This document shows, one piece after another, positions 16,878-24,918 of a stretch of DNA of 64,000 bases. The stretch is from Agreia sp. PsM10 (GTDB taxonomy: Bacteria; Actinomycetota; Actinomycetes; Actinomycetales; Microbacteriaceae). Each line of letters starts with the position of its first letter. Positions within the stretch are counted from its first letter, which is position 1. The translations under genes were made by a program, and so were the position numbers. The stretch spans positions 228,870 through 292,869 of the forward strand of contig NZ_JARUXC010000006.1 of the NCBI RefSeq assembly GCF_030433855.1, read 5' to 3'. The notes beneath the pieces were generated by a model. That model made no database searches. It saw only the letters and a program-made list of their open reading frames with translations, and had not been told where the DNA came from.

Positions 16878-16928
16878 GCGCATCGGCGCGTGGTCGGCCG
16901 GCAGCGGTTGCGCCGAAAGGGCGCGCAC
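16861..16928. repeat. Repeat copy B covering the EEP gene end
   Basis: Second copy of the element at 15776-15843, again beginning GCATCCGCGCCCG and including the stop codon of the gene before it. The duplication explains why two unrelated proteins have the same tail. Confidence 0.65.
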
Positions 16929-16953
16929 GGCGCGGCTCGGACGCAGCGCAGCG

Positions 16954-17625
16954 CTAGACGAGCAGCGCGCGCAGCTGCTCCATCGAGTGCACCACGTGGA
17001 TGGCGCCGGCCGCCTCTGCGGGGGAGCCGTAGCCCCACTCGACCATGATCGTGGGGATGCCGTGCTCGGCCGCGCCCTCGATGTCGTGGTGCCGGTCGCC
17101 CACGAGAACCGTGTTCGAGAGGTCGACGTCGGCGGCGCGCAGGCGAACGAGCGCCTCGGCCACGACGTCGGCCTTGGCGCTGCGGGTCTCGTCTTCGCTC
17201 GAGCCCGTGATGGTGGTGAAGAGGTCGGCGATGCCGAGGTGCTGCAGAATGCGCACGGCCTGCACCTCCGACTTCGACGTCGTGATCGCGAGCGGCACAC
17301 CGGCGGCATGGATGTCGCGCAGCACCCCGAGGATTCCCGGGTACACGACGCTGTCGCCCTCGGGCCCGTCGGATGCTGCCAACCCGCGATAGACGACGAG
17401 CGCCTCCTGCGCACCCTCGGCATCGATGTCGGCCACGGCGCGGAAGCCGTCGAGAATGGGCGGCCCCACGAACTTGACCAGTTCGCTGGGCGGCGGAACG
17501 GGGTGCCCGAGGATCTCGAGCGTGCGGGCCAACCGGTGCAGGATGCCCGGGGCCGAGTCGGTGATCGTGCCGTCGAGATCGAACAGGATCGTCGACCAGG
17601 GCTTGGAGGGGGCGTGGCTAGTCAT
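16954..17625 (-). CDS. HAD-family phosphatase, phosphoglycolate phosphatase-like
   Basis: 223 residues from ATG 17625. HAD motifs are FDLDGTITDS (nucleophile Asp16, acid Asp18), ITTSKSE (motif II), Lys in SAKADVVAEAL (motif III) and VGDRHHDIEGA (motif IV), with a helical cap between motifs I and II. The best match is Gph-type phosphatases acting on phosphoglycolate or similar small phosphates. TAGGAT sits 7 bases before this ATG, a leaderless start; the ATG at 17634 overlaps that box and is less likely. No operon partner is evident. Confidence 0.85.
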   Translation of the reverse strand: MTSHAPSKPWSTILFDLDGTITDSAPGILHRLARTLEILGHPVPPPSELVKFVGPPILDGFRAVADIDAEGAQEALVVYRGLAASDGPEGDSVVYPGILGVLRDIHAAGVPLAITTSKSEVQAVRILQHLGIADLFTTITGSSEDETRSAKADVVAEALVRLRAADVDLSNTVLVGDRHHDIEGAAEHGIPTIMVEWGYGSPAEAAGAIHVVHSMEQLRALLV

Positions 17626-17693
17626 CGCAGACATCCTATGGGGAGGAGGTGGCGCACCTCTCGTGTATCCGAGGGATGACCGTCGCCGCGAGC

Positions 17694-18017
17694 CTATGAC
17701 CCGGGCGTCTGCTCTCCGTCCGGGTCATAGACCCTGAACCCCTCCACCACGTGCAGCTGCGGCCCGAGCTCCTCCTGCAGGTCGCGCACCAGGCTCTCGC
17801 CCTCGGCGATCCATTGCCTGCCGACATCCGGGTCCGGCCACCGGATGTCCTCAACGGGATCGAGCACCGATTGCCAGACGTGATTCCAGTTCCGCAGTCG
17901 CAGGCGAAGTGAATCGGAGATCGGCATGAAGTCGGGGATCAGGTCTCGCGGTCCCCACTCGGGCCAGAGCCGCACGACGTTCGGGGGATCCCTGTGGCCC
18001 TGACTCACGTCATCCAT
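17694..18017 (-). CDS. Hypothetical protein, actinobacterial type
   Basis: 107 residues, soluble, rich in Trp, Asp and Pro (VRLWPEWGPRDLIPDF, WPDPDVGRQWIAEGE). No catalytic motif is recognised. Composition and codon use match the surrounding genes, and the frame is closed by clear start and stop, so it is likely real. Similar small proteins occur in related actinobacteria as far as I recall; the function is unknown. Confidence 0.65.
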   Translation of the reverse strand: MDDVSQGHRDPPNVVRLWPEWGPRDLIPDFMPISDSLRLRLRNWNHVWQSVLDPVEDIRWPDPDVGRQWIAEGESLVRDLQEELGPQLHVVEGFRVYDPDGEQTPGS

Positions 18018-18052
18018 GACTGCCAGCGTAGTGAGGCGCGCCGATCAGCTCG

Positions 18053-19342
18053 ATGAGACGGCGTGCACGTCGCTGTCCCTGTGGACCTCCTTGTCAGCAA
18101 CTCAGCCATAGAATCACCTTCATAGAACAGCACCCCACGGCCGCACCGGATCCCGCCTCCCCTGCCGAGCCCCCCAGTCGCCGCGGACTCGTTGTCGTCG
18201 TCTCTCTCCTGGCGGCCTCCTTCGTGGTGATCGCCACGGGCATCCTGCCGTGGCGCGACACCCTCGTGCTCGCCGATCGCGTCGTGCCGGTTCTGGGCTT
18301 CGTGGCCGCGATCACCATCGTCACCGAACTCGCCGCGGAGGCGGGGGTCTTCACCGCGCTCGCGGGCCGGCTGGCGCGCTGGGGCCGCGGCCGGCGCATC
18401 CTGCTCTGGCTGTTCGTGCTGGCGCTCGCGGTGGTCTCGACCATCTTCCTGTCGCTCGACACGACCGCCGTGCTCGTCACTCCGGTGGTCGTGCTGCTCG
18501 CCCTGCACGCCGGCCTTCCGCCGCTGCCGTTCGCGCTCGCCACGGTGTGGCTGGCGAATACCGCGTCGCTGCTTCTGCCGGTGTCGAACCTCACGAACCT
18601 GCTCGCCGAAGGGCGAATGGATGTCGGTGGTCCGGCCGGATTCGCGGCCCTCGTCGCCGCCCCTGCCGCGGTCGGCATCGTCGTGCCCGTGATCGTGCTC
18701 AGCCTGATGTTCCGCAAGGAGCTCCGCGGCCGCTACTCCGCGCCCGCCGTGGAGAAGGCGCCCGACCGCACCCTCCTCCTCGTGAGCGCGATCGTGGTCG
18801 CGGCCCTGCTTCCGCTGCTCGTCTCCGGCCTGCCCGTCTGGATTCCGGCCACCGTCGCGGCCGTGGTGATCGTGGTGCTCTTCGGCATCCGGCGCCCCGG
18901 CGCCCTGAGCCTGAGGCTCGTGCCCTGGCAGCCGCTCGGCATCGCGGTGGGACTGTTCGTGCTCGTCGAGACGGCCCACGCGCGCGGGCTCACGGCCTTC
19001 ATCTCGAACATCGGCGGATCGGGCACCGACCTGCTGAGCCTGCTGCAGCTCTCGGCCCTCGGCACGGTCTCGTCGAACGCCATCAACAATCTGCCGGCCT
19101 ACCTGGTGCTCGAGCCCATCGGCCACTCGCCCGTGCGCCTCGCAGCCCTGCTCATCGGAGTCAACCTCGGGCCGCTGATCACGCCGTGGGCCTCGCTCGC
19201 CACCCTGCTCTGGCACCAGAAGATCACCGGCCTCGGGGTGACGCTGTCGTGGCCGAAGTTCATGCTGGCCGGTCTCGGCGTGGTGCTGCTGACAGTGCCG
19301 CTCGCGACCGTGGCGCTGTGGCTGGTCGCTGGGCAGCGGTAG
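18053..19342 (+). CDS. SLC13/ArsB-type (ion transporter superfamily) permease
   Basis: 429 residues with about eleven membrane segments. Conserved points are LSLDTTAVLVTPVVV, LANTASLLLPVSNLTNLL (the Asn-x-x-Asn hairpin) and the second repeat SSNAINNLPAYL with GVNLGPLITPWASLATLLW. These are hallmarks of the ion transporter superfamily that includes ArsB, CitMHS and SLC13 dicarboxylate carriers. The motif pattern is close to ArsB-like arsenite pumps, but no ars genes are nearby, so the substrate is open. ATG 18053 is the only usable in-frame start before the first membrane segment; no ribosome site is obvious. Confidence 0.82.
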   Translation: MRRRARRCPCGPPCQQLSHRITFIEQHPTAAPDPASPAEPPSRRGLVVVVSLLAASFVVIATGILPWRDTLVLADRVVPVLGFVAAITIVTELAAEAGVFTALAGRLARWGRGRRILLWLFVLALAVVSTIFLSLDTTAVLVTPVVVLLALHAGLPPLPFALATVWLANTASLLLPVSNLTNLLAEGRMDVGGPAGFAALVAAPAAVGIVVPVIVLSLMFRKELRGRYSAPAVEKAPDRTLLLVSAIVVAALLPLLVSGLPVWIPATVAAVVIVVLFGIRRPGALSLRLVPWQPLGIAVGLFVLVETAHARGLTAFISNIGGSGTDLLSLLQLSALGTVSSNAINNLPAYLVLEPIGHSPVRLAALLIGVNLGPLITPWASLATLLWHQKITGLGVTLSWPKFMLAGLGVVLLTVPLATVALWLVAGQR

Positions 19343-19404
19343 TTCCCGACACGGACAGTAATTCCCGGCGCACCGGTACATGTTGTCCGCGCCGGGCACT
19401 ACTG
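19340..19404. repeat. Palindromic intergenic repeat (family R1, copy 1)
   Basis: It begins in the stop codon of the transporter. Arms with CCGACACGGACAGTA and TTGTCCGCGCCGGG flank a core CGGCGCACCGGTAC. The same architecture recurs at 23580 and 59469. The rest of the 240-base gap (19405-19582) shows only a likely promoter region and an AGAGGA ribosome site before the next gene. Confidence 0.6.
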
Positions 19405-19582
19405 CCGAGCTCGTCGGCTGCTGCGACCGCGACCGCAACTATCGCTTTCGCACGCTGCCGCCCGGTAGAGATGTTGCCGTTTCGGATGCCTTCCTATGTG
19501 CCTTTTCGCAGGGATATGGCGCACGTCGTAGAGTGGGCAGCGCGGTGGGGGCAGCGCAATACCAATCGTAAGGACAAGAGGA

Positions 19583-21028
19583 ATGGCCGAATCGGGCGAC
19601 TTCTACTCGCAGCAAGAAGCGTTCGACCGTCTCGCACGACTGCTGGCAGCGATGCGCGCCGCAGATGACGATCGGGTCGAGCTGTCGGTTGCCACTGTCG
19701 GTGGAGTCTCCACACCACGACTGCGTGCCTACAATCCGAACGGCAAGTACCCGACGCCCGACGGTCGAGCGAACTCCCTGAATTTCAATCTGGAGATATA
19801 CAAAGCTATCGAGAACCTTCGTACCGTCTGCTATCGACAAGGTTCTGGCACGTGGTTCTCCATGACGATGTCGGTTGACAAGTCGGGCGCCGTTGACGCC
19901 GCGTACAACTATGACGAAGAACCGGATTGGATCGACGTCCCTCCAGCCGCCACAGCTTTCGCAGCAGACCAGCAGAAGTTTCCGCGAGACGCGGACAAAC
20001 AACCCGCTTGGCTGAAGAGCAAGCTCTCGAGCATCGACCCGGTTCTAGATGGCGCTGCGCCTGTGCCTGAGCAGAAGGCAGTGCAGAGCGAGTGGCAACG
20101 CCTCTGCTCGCTCCTGACTGCCGATTCCCGTCTGCTCGAGGCGGTCACGCATCCGGCGTCGTACTTCGACGAGAATGCCGAGACTCTACGAGCACGAGGC
20201 ATTCACGACGTCGGCCAGGCTACGCCCTGGGTCATCTGCATCGACTGGCTCGAGCGCAACAACCTTCTTGTCGAACTCGCTCCGCACGAGTCGAGCCTCG
20301 AGCTTCAGGTCGACCTCGACTCGTTGGCCATCGTTCGAGGGCAGGGCGTCGACCTGTCTGCCTTGGGCACCGAGCTGGTGCCGCTGCCCGATGCCCTCGC
20401 CTGGGCGGATCGGCTGTTGAACGCGGCCGGCCTGCAGCTCCTTCGCCTGGAGGACGGACGTGACAGCTACTCGCTCGTGGTGGTGTGGCAGGCGTCGGCG
20501 GACGAGGCGACCCAGCTGGCCGAGCACCTCGGCTCTCGGGCGCGAGCGTTGCCAAGGAGCGGCACAGTCGTATTCGGCAAACAACTCGTTGTCGGCAGCA
20601 TCGGAGCGCGGATCGCCGCGTTCGCCCTTGATCTCGTGTTTCTCGCCATTGTTGCGAACATCGGTGTCGGAGTGGGCGCTCTGATCAACGGGTCGACCTC
20701 GAGTGAGGGCGGTGTCATCTTCACGACGCTCGGAATCGTTGGAGGTGTCTATCTGATCGGTCTCATCGTCACGGTAGGGCTCTCCGGATGGACTCCGGGA
20801 CTTCTCTGCCTCGGCTTACGAATCGTTCGCGAAGACACGTTGATGCGCGCCGGCATCGGGCGTGCGCTGGGCCGCGGAGTCCTCCTGCTCCCTGTCGTCT
20901 TCTGGCCTTGGTGGGTTCTTCTGCTCGTCACCGCGGTGCGCGACAAGTCGGGGAGGCACCAGGGCCTGCACGATTCGCTGTCACGAACGATGGTGCTGAA
21001 TGTCAGACGCGGGCTCGACCCGCGCTAG
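19583..21028 (+). CDS. YezG-like immunity domain fused to an RDD membrane domain
   Basis: 481 residues in three parts. Residues 1-130 resemble the YezG/DUF600 immunity family (GSGTWFSMTMSVDKSG, then AAYNYDEEPDW). Residues about 165-330 form a second soluble domain that looks like DUF6630-type proteins (WVICIDWLERNNLLVEL); this match is uncertain. Residues 335-470 are an RDD domain with three membrane segments (GSIGARIAAFALDLVFLAI, then SGWTPGLLCLGLRIV). YezG proteins neutralise toxins of the YeeF/LXG kind, so an anchored fusion could protect against a toxin acting at or entering the membrane. No toxin gene is adjacent. The function is inferred. Confidence 0.7.
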   Translation: MAESGDFYSQQEAFDRLARLLAAMRAADDDRVELSVATVGGVSTPRLRAYNPNGKYPTPDGRANSLNFNLEIYKAIENLRTVCYRQGSGTWFSMTMSVDKSGAVDAAYNYDEEPDWIDVPPAATAFAADQQKFPRDADKQPAWLKSKLSSIDPVLDGAAPVPEQKAVQSEWQRLCSLLTADSRLLEAVTHPASYFDENAETLRARGIHDVGQATPWVICIDWLERNNLLVELAPHESSLELQVDLDSLAIVRGQGVDLSALGTELVPLPDALAWADRLLNAAGLQLLRLEDGRDSYSLVVVWQASADEATQLAEHLGSRARALPRSGTVVFGKQLVVGSIGARIAAFALDLVFLAIVANIGVGVGALINGSTSSEGGVIFTTLGIVGGVYLIGLIVTVGLSGWTPGLLCLGLRIVREDTLMRAGIGRALGRGVLLLPVVFWPWWVLLLVTAVRDKSGRHQGLHDSLSRTMVLNVRRGLDPR

Positions 21029-21120
21029 TGGCGAGCGGTGCCCGTTAGGAATCCGTTAGGACTGCAGCGCTGCGGCGCCATCCGGTCCCGGACGGGTCGC
21101 GCGGGGGCCAAGCTGTACTC

Positions 21121-23064
21121 ATGACGACTTCCACAGTGCGGCGGCGCGGCCTGGGCGCGTGGCTTCTGGATGGCCTGACCGACGATTCCGGCTCGCACCA
21201 GGGCCCGCACGCCGCGAAGGTCGAGAAGACGAACTCGTGGTGGCGGGTGATGTGCCTCACCGGCGTCGACTACTTCTCGACCCTGGGCTACCAGCCCGCC
21301 ATCGCCGCCGTCGCCGCGGGGCTGCTCTCTCCTCTCGCCACGGTCGTGCTTGTGCTGCTGACTCTCTTCGGGGCGCTGCCCGTGTACCGTCGAGTCGCCC
21401 GCGAGAGCTTCCGCGGCGAGGGATCGATCGCCATGCTCGAGCGCCTGCTTCCGTGGTGGGGCGGCAAGCTGTTCGTGCTCGTGCTGCTGGGGTTCGCGGT
21501 CACCGACTTCATGATCACCATCACCCTGTCGGCGGCGGATGCGACGGCGCACGCCGTCGAGAATCCGTTCGCCCCGAGCTGGTTCCACGGCAACGAGGTC
21601 GTGATCACACTCGTGCTCGTGGCCCTGCTCGCCGCGGTGTTCCTGCGCGGATTCAAGGAGGCCATCAACATCGCCGTGGTGCTCGTGGCCGTGTTCCTCG
21701 TGCTGAACGCGATCGTGATCGTCGTCTCGATCGGGCACGTCGCCCAGAACGCGGTCGTCGTCACCGACTGGTGGGCCGCGCTCACCGCCCAGCACGGCAA
21801 CCCCGTGGTGATGGTCGGCATCGCGCTCATCGTCTTCCCCAAGCTCGCGCTGGGACTCTCCGGCTTCGAGACCGGCGTCGCGGTCATGCCGCAGATCTCG
21901 GGAAAGCCGGGCGACACCGAGGCCAACCCGGCCGGACGCATCCGGGGCGCGCAGCGGCTGCTCACGACCGCGGCGATCATCATGTCGACGTTCCTGATCA
22001 CGTCGAGCATCGTGACCACGTTCCTCATTCCGCAGGAGCAGTTCAAGAGCGGCGGCGAGGCCAACGGGCGAGCCCTCGCCTACCTCGCGCACGAATACCT
22101 GGGGCCCGCGTTCGGAACGATCTACGACATCAGCACCATCTGCATCCTGTGGTTCGCCGGAGCCTCGGCCATGGCCGGCCTGCTCAACCTGGTGCCCCGC
22201 TACCTGCCGCGCTACGGAATGGCGCCCCAGTGGGCGCGGGCCGTGCGGCCGCTCGTGATCGTGTTCTCGCTGATCGCATTCGTGATCACGATCGTGTTCC
22301 AGGCCGATGTGGATGCCCAGGGCGGTGCGTACGCGACCGGCGTGCTGGTACTCATCACCTCGGCATCCGTCGCCGTGACGCTCTCGGCCCTGCACAAGAA
22401 GCAGCGCAAGCGCACGATCGGATTCGGCGTGATCGCGATCGTCTTCGTGTACACGACCATCACGAACGTGTTCGAGCGGCCCGACGGCGTGCGCATCGCG
22501 GCGCTCTTCATCCTCGGCATTCTCGTGGTCTCGATCGTGTCGCGGGTGCAGCGCTCGTTCCAGTTGCGCGCGACTTCGGTCACGTTGGATGCGGCGGCGC
22601 AGGACTTCGTGCTGGCCGACGCGGATGCCTACGACCAGGTTCTCATCGTCGCCAACGAGCCCGACGACGGCAGCGCGAGCGAATACAAGCAGAAGATCTC
22701 AGAAGAGCGACGAGACAGCGGGATCCCGTCGCGACGGCCGGTGATCTTCCTCGAGGTCTACCCCACCGACTCGTCGAACTTCGAGGAGGATCTCGAGGTG
22801 CGGGGCGTCGTGCGGCACGGCAACCGCGTGCTGCAGGTGACGAGCGGCAACATCCCGAACACGATCGCCACGGTGCTGCTTGCCATTCGCGACCTCACGG
22901 GCACGGTGCCCGACATCTACTTCGAATGGACCGAGGGCAACCCCATCTCGAACATGTTCAAGTACCTGATCACAGGAGGCGGAGAGGTCGCGCCGGTGAC
23001 GCGCGAGGTGCTGCGCAGGGCGGAGTCGCAGCGCTCGAGGCGCCCCGACGTGCACGTGAGCTAG
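21121..23064 (+). CDS. APC-superfamily permease (KimA/KUP-like)
   Basis: 647 residues with twelve membrane segments between about 45 and 480 and a C-terminal cytosolic domain of about 160 residues. Characteristic stretches are [17 protein letters not shown] near the first segment, [18 protein letters not shown] and [17 protein letters not shown]. The layout (APC core plus cytosolic domain) is that of KimA-type potassium or proton symporters, or of uncharacterised actinobacterial amino-acid permeases. The substrate cannot be settled from sequence. A direct repeat CCGTTAGGA occurs upstream, and an inverted repeat that may end transcription lies downstream. Confidence 0.82.
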   Translation: MTTSTVRRRGLGAWLLDGLTDDSGSHQGPHAAKVEKTNSWWRVMCLTGVDYFSTLGYQPAIAAVAAGLLSPLATVVLVLLTLFGALPVYRRVARESFRGEGSIAMLERLLPWWGGKLFVLVLLGFAVTDFMITITLSAADATAHAVENPFAPSWFHGNEVVITLVLVALLAAVFLRGFKEAINIAVVLVAVFLVLNAIVIVVSIGHVAQNAVVVTDWWAALTAQHGNPVVMVGIALIVFPKLALGLSGFETGVAVMPQISGKPGDTEANPAGRIRGAQRLLTTAAIIMSTFLITSSIVTTFLIPQEQFKSGGEANGRALAYLAHEYLGPAFGTIYDISTICILWFAGASAMAGLLNLVPRYLPRYGMAPQWARAVRPLVIVFSLIAFVITIVFQADVDAQGGAYATGVLVLITSASVAVTLSALHKKQRKRTIGFGVIAIVFVYTTITNVFERPDGVRIAALFILGILVVSIVSRVQRSFQLRATSVTLDAAAQDFVLADADAYDQVLIVANEPDDGSASEYKQKISEERRDSGIPSRRPVIFLEVYPTDSSNFEEDLEVRGVVRHGNRVLQVTSGNIPNTIATVLLAIRDLTGTVPDIYFEWTEGNPISNMFKYLITGGGEVAPVTREVLRRAESQRSRRPDVHVS

Positions 23065-23078
23065 CCGGCTAGCTTCGC

Positions 23079-23145
23079 CGAGCGCGGGTGTTCCCGCCGA
23101 GCGCGGCGACGCTGCCACGGCGCAGCGCGGGAACTCCCGCGCTCG
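23079..23145. terminator. GC-rich inverted repeat between convergent genes
   Basis: CGAGCGCGGGTGTTCCCGC (23079-23097) pairs with the right arm at 23127-23145 with one mismatch. It sits between the APC permease and a convergent membrane-protein gene, as expected for a bidirectional terminator. Confidence 0.6.
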
Positions 23146-23158
23146 CGGATACTCGCGG

Positions 23159-23557
23159 TCAGGCGAGACCGAGCAGCGTCAGCGGGAGGCCGCCGAACAG
23201 GAAGAGCGGGATCGGGAGCACGAGTGCGGCGACCCCTCCGATGAGGCTTCGGCGCGCGGCGCGGGCGCCCAGTCCGGTGGCTCCCGCCGCATCCGGTGTC
23301 TCGGCCCAGCGCAGGCCGCGGCGCGCGAAGACGATCGCGCGGATCGCGAAGTACCAGATCACGGGAATGCAGACGAACACGAAGGGCGCCAGCACCAATT
23401 GCCCGTCGGCGCGCAGGAGGTAGAGCGGCGCCCAGAGAACGACGAAGCCGATCACGGTGAGGACGCCCGCCAGAGTGGCGTTCACCGTGGCGGTGCGTGC
23501 GGCGCTGTTGACGAGGGGTTTCGGAAGCAGCTTGAGCGCGCTCTTGTCCGGTTCCAT
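23159..23557 (-). CDS. Small membrane protein of unknown function
   Basis: 132 residues with three likely membrane segments (about 26-50, 57-77 and 108-130). A charged loop RRGLRWAETPDAAGATG lies between the second and third. No family recognised. TAGGCT lies 7 bases before the ATG, the leaderless pattern seen in other genes here, which supports the start. Codon use is like that of the neighbours. Confidence 0.65.
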   Translation of the reverse strand: MEPDKSALKLLPKPLVNSAARTATVNATLAGVLTVIGFVVLWAPLYLLRADGQLVLAPFVFVCIPVIWYFAIRAIVFARRGLRWAETPDAAGATGLGARAARRSLIGGVAALVLPIPLFLFGGLPLTLLGLA

Positions 23558-23579
23558 GAGTGGGAGCCTACTTGTTCCG

Positions 23580-23648
23580 CAGTAGTGCCCGGTGCGGGCA
23601 GTATGCCCCGGTCTACCGGTACCTCTTGTCCGCGGAGGTGACTACTGG
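23580..23648. repeat. Palindromic intergenic repeat (family R1, copy 2)
   Basis: Arms CAGTAGTGCCCGGTGCGGGC and TTGTCCGCGGAGGTGACTAC surround a core with ACCGGTACC. It overlaps the last codons of the SseB-like gene and lies between two minus-strand genes. Confidence 0.55.
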
Positions 23649-24055
23649 CCGAGCGCTTCGTCGACGAAGCTGCGCTTCACGATGACCTGGCGGCTGCCCG
23701 GGTCGAACTGCACGGCCACGATGTCGGCGCTCTGAACGATCGCGAGGGCGTCGCGGCCCGCGAGGATCGTTCCCTGCACGTCGGCGCGTTCGGCCTCGGG
23801 CACGGCGAGTCCCAGCTCGGCGAGCGACGTGAACAAGGGCAGCACCAGCTGGCCGTCTGTGGAGGTGAGTGTGCGCACACGCGGGCCGGATTCGGGGGTC
23901 GACCCCGTGACATCCACGACCAGCCCGCCCGTGGTCGCGAGCGACAAGACCTTCTGGATGCCGGCCACGCTCGGCTCGGCCTCGAAGGCTCCGAGGGCGT
24001 CGCGCACGGCCGTGTTCACGTACGAGCGGGGAAAGGGAACGGGACGCTTGGCCAT
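23642..24055 (-). CDS. SseB N-terminal-domain protein
   Basis: 137 residues matching the SseB N-terminal domain as found alone in actinobacteria: a helical start (YVNTAVRDALGAF), a strand with DGQLVLPLFTSLAEL, then ADIVAVQFDPGSRQVIVKRSF. In enterobacteria SseB is a secretion chaperone or rhodanese modulator, but the short actinobacterial proteins have no known role. AGGAG lies 5 bases before the ATG. It ends 8 bases downstream of nucS, so the two are probably cotranscribed, a neighbour relation to test in relatives. Confidence 0.7.
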   Translation of the reverse strand: MAKRPVPFPRSYVNTAVRDALGAFEAEPSVAGIQKVLSLATTGGLVVDVTGSTPESGPRVRTLTSTDGQLVLPLFTSLAELGLAVPEAERADVQGTILAGRDALAIVQSADIVAVQFDPGSRQVIVKRSFVDEALGQ

Positions 24056-24063
24056 GGGGGCTC

Positions 24064-24756
24064 CTAGAAGAGTCGGGAGTCGCTGTCGTCGAGGCCGCGC
24101 ATGGCGTCGTAGTCGAGCACCACGCAGCGGATGCCGCGGTCCTGCGCGAGCGTGCGGGCCTGAGGCTTGATCTCCTGGGCGGCGAAGATGCCCTGAACGG
24201 GCGAGAGGTGCGGGTCGCGGTTCATGAGCTCGAGGTAGCGGGTCAGCTGCTCGACCCCGTCGATGTCGCCGCGGCGCTTGATCTCGACGGCCACAGCCGC
24301 GCCGACCGAATCGCGGGCCAGGATGTCGACGGGCCCGATGGCGGTCATGTATTCGCGGCGAACGAGCGTGTGCCCGTCGCCCAGCAGGGTGATCTGCTCG
24401 GCGAGCAGCTTCTGCAGGTGCGCCTCGACCCCGTCTTTCTGAAGGCCCGGGTCGATGCCGAGCTCGTGCGACGAGTCGTGCAGCACGTCGTAGATGCTCA
24501 CGACGAGGACGTCGTCGGTCTTCTTCTGCGTGACCTTCCAGAGCTGGGTGATGCCGGCATCTTTCTGCACGTCATCGGGCTCGTCGAAGGTGATGTAGCA
24601 GGGCGGGCTCATCCAGTTGAGCGGCTGATGTTGTATGTCTCGATGAAAAGCGACCGTTCCGTCCGCTTTGATCATGATGAGGCGGGTCGCAAGGGGCAAA
24701 TGCGTGCTCAGTCGGCCTGTGTAGTCGACGGAACAGCGGGCAATAAGGAGGCGCAC
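24064..24756 (-). CDS. nucS: Endonuclease NucS (mismatch-specific)
   Basis: 230 residues. The N-terminal DNA-binding beta domain (1-110) is followed by the PD-(D/E)XK nuclease domain with VDILARD (Asp) and [17 protein letters not shown] (Glu-x-Lys). The C-terminus SDSRLF fits the short motif that contacts the beta clamp. NucS replaces MutS/MutL in actinobacterial mismatch repair. It starts with GTG at 24756 and TAACGT lies 6 bases before it, so it is probably leaderless. Oddly, the first ~45 codons (24627-24756) lie outside the nucS part that matches the host. They differ from the more canonical nucS 5' end left at 31029-31187, so this gene appears to be a hybrid completed by an inserted island. 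Confidence 0.93.
   Translation of the reverse strand: MRLLIARCSVDYTGRLSTHLPLATRLIMIKADGTVAFHRDIQHQPLNWMSPPCYITFDEPDDVQKDAGITQLWKVTQKKTDDVLVVSIYDVLHDSSHELGIDPGLQKDGVEAHLQKLLAEQITLLGDGHTLVRREYMTAIGPVDILARDSVGAAVAVEIKRRGDIDGVEQLTRYLELMNRDPHLSPVQGIFAAQEIKPQARTLAQDRGIRCVVLDYDAMRGLDDSDSRLF
24608..24626. repeat. Left junction repeat (att-like) of the nucS island
   Basis: CTCATCCAGTTGAGCGGCT, 19 bp, identical to 31036-31054. It codes for the PLNWM part of NucS. Similarity of the right copy to nucS stops exactly at its end, so recombination took place within this sequence. Confidence 0.75.
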
Positions 24757-24918
24757 AGTTCAACGTTAACGGACGTGTTGGGTATAGATCTGCACGCTGG
24801 AACGCTACAACGCATCCCGTCGTGCGCCGATCTGTCCCTCCTCACGTTGAACCATGCGACACGTCGAGTCATCGACTTCGTTCTACCCGCGCCGTTGACC
24901 TCGCGCTAGAGTCTGCCC
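24757..24918. promoter_or_regulatory. Divergent promoter region, nucS and RloC-like gene
   Basis: 162 bases. On the minus strand TAACGT (24763-24768) lies 6 bases before the nucS GTG. On the plus strand TAGAGT (24907-24912) lies 6 bases before the ATG of the ATPase gene. Both are the TANNNT-N6-start pattern of leaderless transcripts. A TTGACC at 24895 is too close to that box to be its -35 element. Confidence 0.5.

Noticed and set aside
24608..24626. That the 19-bp junction repeat is only chance similarity between two nucS copies
   Set aside because: Both encode conserved PLNWM codons, so some identity is expected, but homology on the right ends exactly at this sequence, which marks a recombination point.
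24895..24912. TTGACC plus TAGAGT as a standard -35/-10 pair for the RloC-like gene
   Set aside because: Only 6 bases separate them, far from the needed ~17; the TAGAGT alone fits a leaderless start.
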